From: Deltaproteobacteria bacterium
Lineage (GTDB): Bacteria > Myxococcota_A > Polyangia > Haliangiales > SHYZ01
Length of the DNA stretch: 41,958 nucleotides
NCBI GenBank assembly: GCA_016210055.1
Contig: JACQUZ010000071.1
Location: 1 to 41,958, forward strand
Direction: 5' to 3'
Both the position numbers and the translations under genes were made by a program. Under the pieces are notes generated by a model, which saw only the letters and a list, made by a program, of their open reading frames with translations, ran no database searches and was not told the DNA's origin. This document shows, piece after piece, positions 37,682-41,958 of this stretch. Numbering within the stretch: position 1 is the stretch's first letter; each line of letters starts with the position of its first letter.

Positions 37682-38790
37682 CCCAGGACCTCTCCCATGG
37701 CCTTGATGGCTCGCGCGTTCTCCAAGGCCGTGCCCACGGAGACGCGCACGTGTTCATTGAGCCCAGCGGGCCGAAGCGGGCGGACGATGACCCCCTTGCG
37801 AAGGAGCGCTTGATACACCGGCTGCGCGTCCCGCCCCACGTCCACGAGGACGAAGTTCGCGGCGCTCGGATACACCCTTTGCCCCAGCGCGGAGAACCCT
37901 GCCGTGAGCTGGGAGATGCCATCCAGGGTGGCGCGACGCGAGCGTTCGACGTGTTCAAGGTCGTCGAGCGCTGCCCGGGCCGCGTCCTGCGCGACCGACG
38001 AGACATTGAAAGGAAGCCGCACGCGGTTCAGGTAGCTCACCACTCGAGGATGCGAAATGCCATAGCCCACCCGCAGCCCCGCGAGCCCATGGATCTTGGA
38101 AAACGTGCGCAGGGTCACGAGCAGCGGACGTTCCTTGGACCGATACTTCTCGGCGACCGGGTAATCCGCGCGTGCCAAAGCATACTCGTGGTACGCCTCG
38201 TCGACGACGAGGAGCACGTGGGGCGGGACTTTCTCGAGGAGCTTCTCGAAGTCCGACCGCGGCACGTAGGATCCGGTCGGGTTGTTAGGGTTGGGAAGGA
38301 AGATGAGCTTCGTGCGCGGGGTGATGCCGGCCACGAGCGCGTCCACATCGCAGGCGAGCTCGGCGGTCGCGTCGGATTCGACGAGCGTGACCCCCGCGGC
38401 CATGCAAGAAATCTTGTACATGAAGAACGCGTGGCGGTGGGTGAGGACGTCGTCCCTGCCAGGCGCACAGAAGGTCCTCACCAGGAGGTCGATGAGGTCG
38501 TTCGATCCGGCACCAAGCATGATCTCGTCCTCGGTCACGCCCAGGCGCTCCGAAAGCGCGCGGCGCAGGCGGAATCCGCCTCCATCGGGATAGAAGTGGA
38601 CCCCATCCAGTGCTCCGCGCAGGGCCAAGAGCCCCTTGGGGGATGGACCGAGCGGGTTCTCGTTCGATGCCAGCTTGATGGCCCCCGTGATGCCTAGCTC
38701 CCGCTCGACCTCGTCGACGGGCTTGCCGGGAATGTACGGCGAGATGGCTTCGACATGCGGAGGGACCATGCCTGCGAAGATGTCCTTCAT
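37678..38790 (-). CDS. hisC: Histidinol-phosphate/aromatic aminotransferase
   Basis: 370 residues from ATG 38790. Fold type I PLP enzyme: SNENPLGPS (about 42-50), NPNNPTGSY (167-175), VVDEAYHEY (195-203, D197), the PLP lysine K232 in TFSKIHGLAG, and R240 in GLRVGYG. HisC family. In this operon, between pheA and tyrA, it probably transaminates phenylpyruvate and hydroxyphenylpyruvate (or prephenate), not only histidinol phosphate. Overlaps pheA by 4 bases (38787-38790). Confidence 0.92.
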   Translation of the reverse strand: MKDIFAGMVPPHVEAISPYIPGKPVDEVERELGITGAIKLASNENPLGPSPKGLLALRGALDGVHFYPDGGGFRLRRALSERLGVTEDEIMLGAGSNDLIDLLVRTFCAPGRDDVLTHRHAFFMYKISCMAAGVTLVESDATAELACDVDALVAGITPRTKLIFLPNPNNPTGSYVPRSDFEKLLEKVPPHVLLVVDEAYHEYALARADYPVAEKYRSKERPLLVTLRTFSKIHGLAGLRVGYGISHPRVVSYLNRVRLPFNVSSVAQDAARAALDDLEHVERSRRATLDGISQLTAGFSALGQRVYPSAANFVLVDVGRDAQPVYQALLRKGVIVRPLRPAGLNEHVRVSVGTALENARAIKAMGEVLG

Positions 38791-39860
38791 AGCTTTTCTG
38801 CCTTCGGGTACGAGCCGAGCACCTTGAGCGATTCACATGCGCCGGAAAGCCCGGCGATGGCTTGCGCGAGGGGCTGGTCCGACTGGTGGCCATCCACGTC
38901 GACGAAGAAGACGTACTCCCAGGGCTTCCGGCGAGAAGGCCGGCTCTCGATCTTGGTCATGTTGATGCCAGCCTCGGCAAAAGGTCCAAGCACCCGGTAA
39001 AGAATCCCGGGCTCGTCGCGGAGGGCCAAGAGGAGCGACGTCTTGTCCGCGCCAGTTCGATCGGCCTGCTTCTTTCCGATAACCAGGAAGCGCGTCACGT
39101 TGAGGGCCAGGTCCTCGATCTTGCGGCGGAGTACCAATAGATCGTAGACGCGTGCCGCCATTTCCGAGGCGATCGCAGCCCCGCGGCTGTCGTCCCGCGC
39201 GAGACGCGCGGCTTCGGCGGTGGAGGCAGCCTCGACAACAGTAACGCCGGGCAAGTTCGCGGCCAGCCAGCGACGGCACTGGGCAAGAGCCTGAGGGTGC
39301 GAGTACACCCGCTCGATCTGCCCCGATTCGAGCCCTGGCTTGCAGAGCAGGCACTGGGTGACCTCGAGGAGGATTTCGGCCGAGATATTGGCTTCGGTCT
39401 CCATGAAGGTGTCGAGGGTGTGGTTCACCACGCCTTCGGTCGAGTTCTCGATGGGGACCACGCCAAAGTCGGCGCTCCCGCGCTCCACTTCCTCGAACAC
39501 CCCGGCAATTGTTCCCACGGGAATCGTGCGCGCCGAGAGCCCGAACTGGCGCTTGACTGCCATGTGCGTAAACGTAGCTTCGGGGCCAAGGTAGGCCACC
39601 TGCACCCGCTTCTCCAGGGAGAGGCAAGCGCTGAAGATCTCCTGGAAGACCGGCCGGAGCGCCTCGGAAGGGAACGGGCCGGAGTTACGGGCCGTGAGCC
39701 TCTCGATGATCTCCCGCTCGCGTGACGGCACGTAGAACGGGATATCGAGGCGTTCCTTCAGGGTGGCGACCTGGGCCACGAGCTTGGCGCGCTCGTTCAA
39801 AAGGCGCAGGATCTCCTCGTCGAGGGCGTCGATTTGTGCCCGGAGCGTAACCAGTTCCAT
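38787..39860 (-). CDS. pheA: Chorismate mutase-prephenate dehydratase (P-protein)
   Basis: 357 residues from ATG 39860. AroQ-type chorismate mutase about 1-85 (LRAQIDALDEEILRLLNER; SRERE), prephenate dehydratase about 88-265 (YLGPEATFTHMA; ENSTEGVV; TRF at 256-258), and a C-terminal ACT domain about 272-350 with ESRP (305-308), the Phe-binding regulatory motif. It makes phenylpyruvate from chorismate with feedback control by Phe. First gene of the five-gene operon; the promoter must lie in the short gap to the divergent dsbD start (39861-39903), but no clear sequence was found. Confidence 0.95.
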   Translation of the reverse strand: MELVTLRAQIDALDEEILRLLNERAKLVAQVATLKERLDIPFYVPSREREIIERLTARNSGPFPSEALRPVFQEIFSACLSLEKRVQVAYLGPEATFTHMAVKRQFGLSARTIPVGTIAGVFEEVERGSADFGVVPIENSTEGVVNHTLDTFMETEANISAEILLEVTQCLLCKPGLESGQIERVYSHPQALAQCRRWLAANLPGVTVVEAASTAEAARLARDDSRGAAIASEMAARVYDLLVLRRKIEDLALNVTRFLVIGKKQADRTGADKTSLLLALRDEPGILYRVLGPFAEAGINMTKIESRPSRRKPWEYVFFVDVDGHQSDQPLAQAIAGLSGACESLKVLGSYPKAEKL

Positions 39861-39903
39861 GGCCGCGAGACTTTACACCAGAATGATGCTAATGCATGGC
39901 CGG

Positions 39904-41214
39904 ATGCACCCGCGTAAGCTAGCCAGGCGAGTTCCCCAGATCGTGGTCCTCATCTTGGTCCTTCTCCTCCCCGTGCTCGCGCACGCAGCCCCTTCTGAGT
40001 TTGATGCCTTGCGGGAGAAAGGGTGGCACTGGGCGTTCCTGGGCGTGTTCGCCGCGGGACTCCTGACTTCGCTCACGCCCTGCGTGTATCCCATGATCCC
40101 CATTGTCGTCGGCATCTTCGGCGCCCGCGACGCGCAGGCTGGACGTGCTCGCGCGTTTCTCCTCGCCACCCTGTACGTCTTCGGCATGGGCGTCATGTAT
40201 TCGGCGCTGGGCGTCGGCGTCGCGGTAACGGGCAAGGCGTTTGGAGCCGTCCTGTCGAACCCCTGGGTAATCGTGCCCCTGGTCCTCTTCTATGTCGTCC
40301 TGGCTGCGTCGATGCTCGGCGCGTTCGAGCTGAACCTGCCGCCGGCGCTGCAGGCCAAGCTGTCTGGGGTGGGCGGAAAAGGCGCGTCCGGGGCGTTCGC
40401 CATGGGTCTCGTCGGGGGGCTCACGGCGGCCCCGTGCACTGGGCCGATGCTGGCAGGAATTCTGGCGTTCGTGGCCACGACGCGCAACGCGCCCATCGGT
40501 TTTTCGCTTCTTTTCACATACGCCTTGGGCATGGGCGTGCTGTTTTGGGTCTTGGCGGTCTCCGCGGTCTCTCTCCCCAAGAGCGGTCAATGGATGGAGA
40601 GCGTCAAGTCAGTCGCTGCCGTGGCGCTTCTAGGCATGGGCTGGTACTTTCTTCGCCCCGTGTGGCCGCAGGTGGCACGCGTCACGAGCACGCACTGGTG
40701 GTTCTTGGTTGGTGCGACATTCGTCGCCACCACGGGCGTGGCCATGGGTGGCGTGCACTTGTCGTTTCACGACGCGTTCCCGCGCAAGGTCCGCAAGGGC
40801 ATTGGGGTCGTCCTTTGCGTGGCAGGTCTCGTCGGCATCATCAATTACGCGCTCACGCCGAAGAATGCTCTAGCGTGGCGGCATGATGAGGAGAAAGCGC
40901 TCGCCGATGCCAGGGCACAGGGTCGCCCGGTGCTCATCGATTTCGGCGCCGAGTGGTGTGCGCCCTGCAAGGTCTACGAGACCAAGGTCTTCTCGGACCC
41001 CACCGTCTACCAGGAGATCACGGGCCGGTTCGTGCCGCTCAAGTTCGATCTCACCGATGCCGACGACAACGCCCTAGAGGCGCAGAAAAGATGGCAGGCA
41101 GAGGTCTTGCCCACGGTGATCCTCCTCGACAGCACGGGGCGAGAGATCAGGCGCTTCGGCGAGCCAATTCCGCAGGCAGACGACTTCCTCACCGCACTTC
41201 GTGCGGTCGAGTAG
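39904..41214 (+). CDS. DsbD-like thiol:disulfide interchange protein (beta-gamma only)
   Basis: 436 residues from ATG 39904, chosen because the signal peptide (MHPRKLARRV then VLILVLLLPVLAHA) starts there; nearby ATGs at 39883-39892 are possible. Eight-helix DsbD-type membrane domain about 43-315 with C60 (LTSLTPCVYP) and C178 (LTAAPCTGP) as the redox pair, then a periplasmic thioredoxin-like domain with WCAPCK (351-356). The N-terminal DsbD alpha domain is absent, so it is closer to CcdA-thioredoxin fusions or short DsbD. It passes electrons from cytosolic thioredoxin to the periplasm, for cytochrome c or disulfide isomerase, which suits a genome with so many Cys-rich exported proteins. Confidence 0.9.
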   Translation: MHPRKLARRVPQIVVLILVLLLPVLAHAAPSEFDALREKGWHWAFLGVFAAGLLTSLTPCVYPMIPIVVGIFGARDAQAGRARAFLLATLYVFGMGVMYSALGVGVAVTGKAFGAVLSNPWVIVPLVLFYVVLAASMLGAFELNLPPALQAKLSGVGGKGASGAFAMGLVGGLTAAPCTGPMLAGILAFVATTRNAPIGFSLLFTYALGMGVLFWVLAVSAVSLPKSGQWMESVKSVAAVALLGMGWYFLRPVWPQVARVTSTHWWFLVGATFVATTGVAMGGVHLSFHDAFPRKVRKGIGVVLCVAGLVGIINYALTPKNALAWRHDEEKALADARAQGRPVLIDFGAEWCAPCKVYETKVFSDPTVYQEITGRFVPLKFDLTDADDNALEAQKRWQAEVLPTVILLDSTGREIRRFGEPIPQADDFLTALRAVE

Positions 41215-41224
41215 GGAGGCCTCC

Positions 41225-41839
41225 TTACCGCACGTCGATGTGGGCTCGCAGGTGCAGCATCGGCGCAACGCTGATGGACTGGTAGTGCTCGTCGACGTTC
41301 TCCACCAGCGAGTCGTTCTTGATCAGGTATCCGTACGTAATTGGAACAGCAAGACCCATGGATAAGAGCTTGGTGAGCTTGAACTCCACCCCCAGCGAGA
41401 GCTGAGCGAGGAAGCCCTTGTCGCTCACCTGGTCGTTGTCGAGCGGCAGGTCCACTTGACGGGGCGTTCCAACGCCCATCCCGACCGCCATGCCCACCTC
41501 GGCAAAGTGGCGCGGCTGTGCCCCAGGAGCCGGGTCACCGAGTGAAAAAGCCGTGTCCATCCCCAGCATGAACTGCGTCCACGTCCCCGCGACGCCGTCG
41601 CCGTCCAGGTACTGATTGTGCTCGATCCAACCGTCGACGAAAAAGACCTCGCCACCCATGAGAAACCCATAGGCGCCACCGGCCGTGTGGGCGAAAAACG
41701 ACGGATCGGGATCCTTGACCTCGATCCCGCCGCCCAAGCCAGCCCCGCCTTGGACTTGCCCGTACAGCTCGAAAATCCCCGCCCAGGCAGGCTGGGTCGA
41801 TAGGAGCATGGTGGCTGCAACGCCAGCAGTTTTCCACAT
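41225..41839 (-). CDS. Exported hypothetical protein, outer-membrane barrel-like
   Basis: 204 residues from ATG 41839. Signal peptide about 1-20 (AATMLLSTQPAWA). Gly-rich N-terminal stretch (YGQVQGGAGLGGGIEV) followed by alternating beta strands (GFLMGGEVFFVDGW, EVGMAVGMGVG, LAQLSLGVEFKLTKLLSMGL). Ends HLRAHIDVR, not in Phe. A small outer membrane barrel or lipocalin-like protein is likely; no family recognised. The ATG lies 10 bases after the stop of the next gene, so the two form an operon. Convergent with the dsbD-like gene. Confidence 0.65.
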   Translation of the reverse strand: MWKTAGVAATMLLSTQPAWAGIFELYGQVQGGAGLGGGIEVKDPDPSFFAHTAGGAYGFLMGGEVFFVDGWIEHNQYLDGDGVAGTWTQFMLGMDTAFSLGDPAPGAQPRHFAEVGMAVGMGVGTPRQVDLPLDNDQVSDKGFLAQLSLGVEFKLTKLLSMGLAVPITYGYLIKNDSLVENVDEHYQSISVAPMLHLRAHIDVR

Positions 41840-41849
41840 TCCTCACATC

Positions 41850-41958
41850 CTAGTTGATTGTGACCAAGTCCGCGCCATCCTTGCCGCAGAAGGTCGCGGC
41901 GAGGTCGTAGCGGAGCCCACACTGGGGGCAGATCTTGGCAATGACTCCCGTCAGCGCC
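41850..41958 (-). CDS. 3' end of a zinc-ribbon-containing protein (partial)
   Basis: Only the last 35 codons lie in the window; the gene runs off the edge. The C-terminus reads VIAKICPQCGLRYD ... TFCGKDGADLVTIN, with CxxC and a further Cys, a zinc-ribbon-type end. It stops 10 bases before the exported protein's ATG and is probably the first gene of that operon. Function unknown. Confidence 0.6.
   Translation of the reverse strand, partial: ALTGVIAKICPQCGLRYDLAATFCGKDGADLVTIN

Overview
The window is high-GC DNA from what is most likely a member of the Myxococcota (myxobacteria or relatives). Evidence: a MYXO-CTERM-type surface-sorting tail (Cys motif, hydrophobic stretch, RRR end) on the protein ending at 17264; many lipoproteins and secreted proteins with Cys-rich, FG-GAP, TSP3 and Ig-like modules; a eukaryote-like Ser/Thr kinase; PilZ-type regulation; and several good matches to sigma-54 (-24/-12) promoters. 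No rRNA, tRNA or CRISPR array was seen.

Region 1 (1-9.4 kb) is accessory. It holds a small inverted-repeat element (89-181); two overlapping minus-strand lipoprotein genes, one a subtilisin-like protease; and a plus-strand operon of a YhcG/DUF1016 PD-(D/E)xK nuclease with two helical hypothetical proteins. The second hypothetical protein is cut off by an IS630-type transposase remnant (about 7728-8084). Next come a small Cys-rich lipoprotein and a GAD-like/DUF1851 (Tdi1-immunity-like) protein. Region 2 (9.4-14.5 kb) is a tight three-gene operon: DUF2760, an Hsp70 without lid, and a second Hsp70 fused to a DUF3731-like domain.

Region 3 (14.5-27.9 kb) carries mostly exported proteins: a glucose/sorbosone-dehydrogenase-like protein with MYXO-CTERM tail, a DUF4874/DUF4832 lipoprotein, a short class I lanthipeptide-type precursor with a LanC cyclase directly downstream (no LanB dehydratase or transporter nearby), a membrane-anchored helical-repeat protein, an HExxH/FG-GAP protein, a 175-aa unknown, a Fn3/PLAT/TSP3 lipoprotein with three Cys-rich repeats, and a beta-barrel-like outer membrane protein. 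Up to seven sigma-54-like promoters (four strong) sit in front of these genes. The main hypothesis of this report is that the region is a sigma-54-controlled surface/secretion programme that includes an orphan lanA-lanC pair.

Region 4 (28-34.5 kb) holds a minus-strand run (95-aa protein, Ser/Thr kinase, CPA2 antiporter with universal-stress domains, flavin oxidoreductase), a PilZ/pseudo-receiver gene on the other strand, and a vapBC toxin-antitoxin pair with a perfect 10-bp inverted repeat over the vapB start. Region 5 (34.6-39.9 kb) is a housekeeping aromatic amino acid operon with 4-base overlaps, pheA-hisC-tyrA-lipoprotein-aroA. Last are a divergent DsbD-like gene, an exported barrel-like protein and the 3' end of a zinc-ribbon protein. 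All assignments come from reading motifs; no database search was run.
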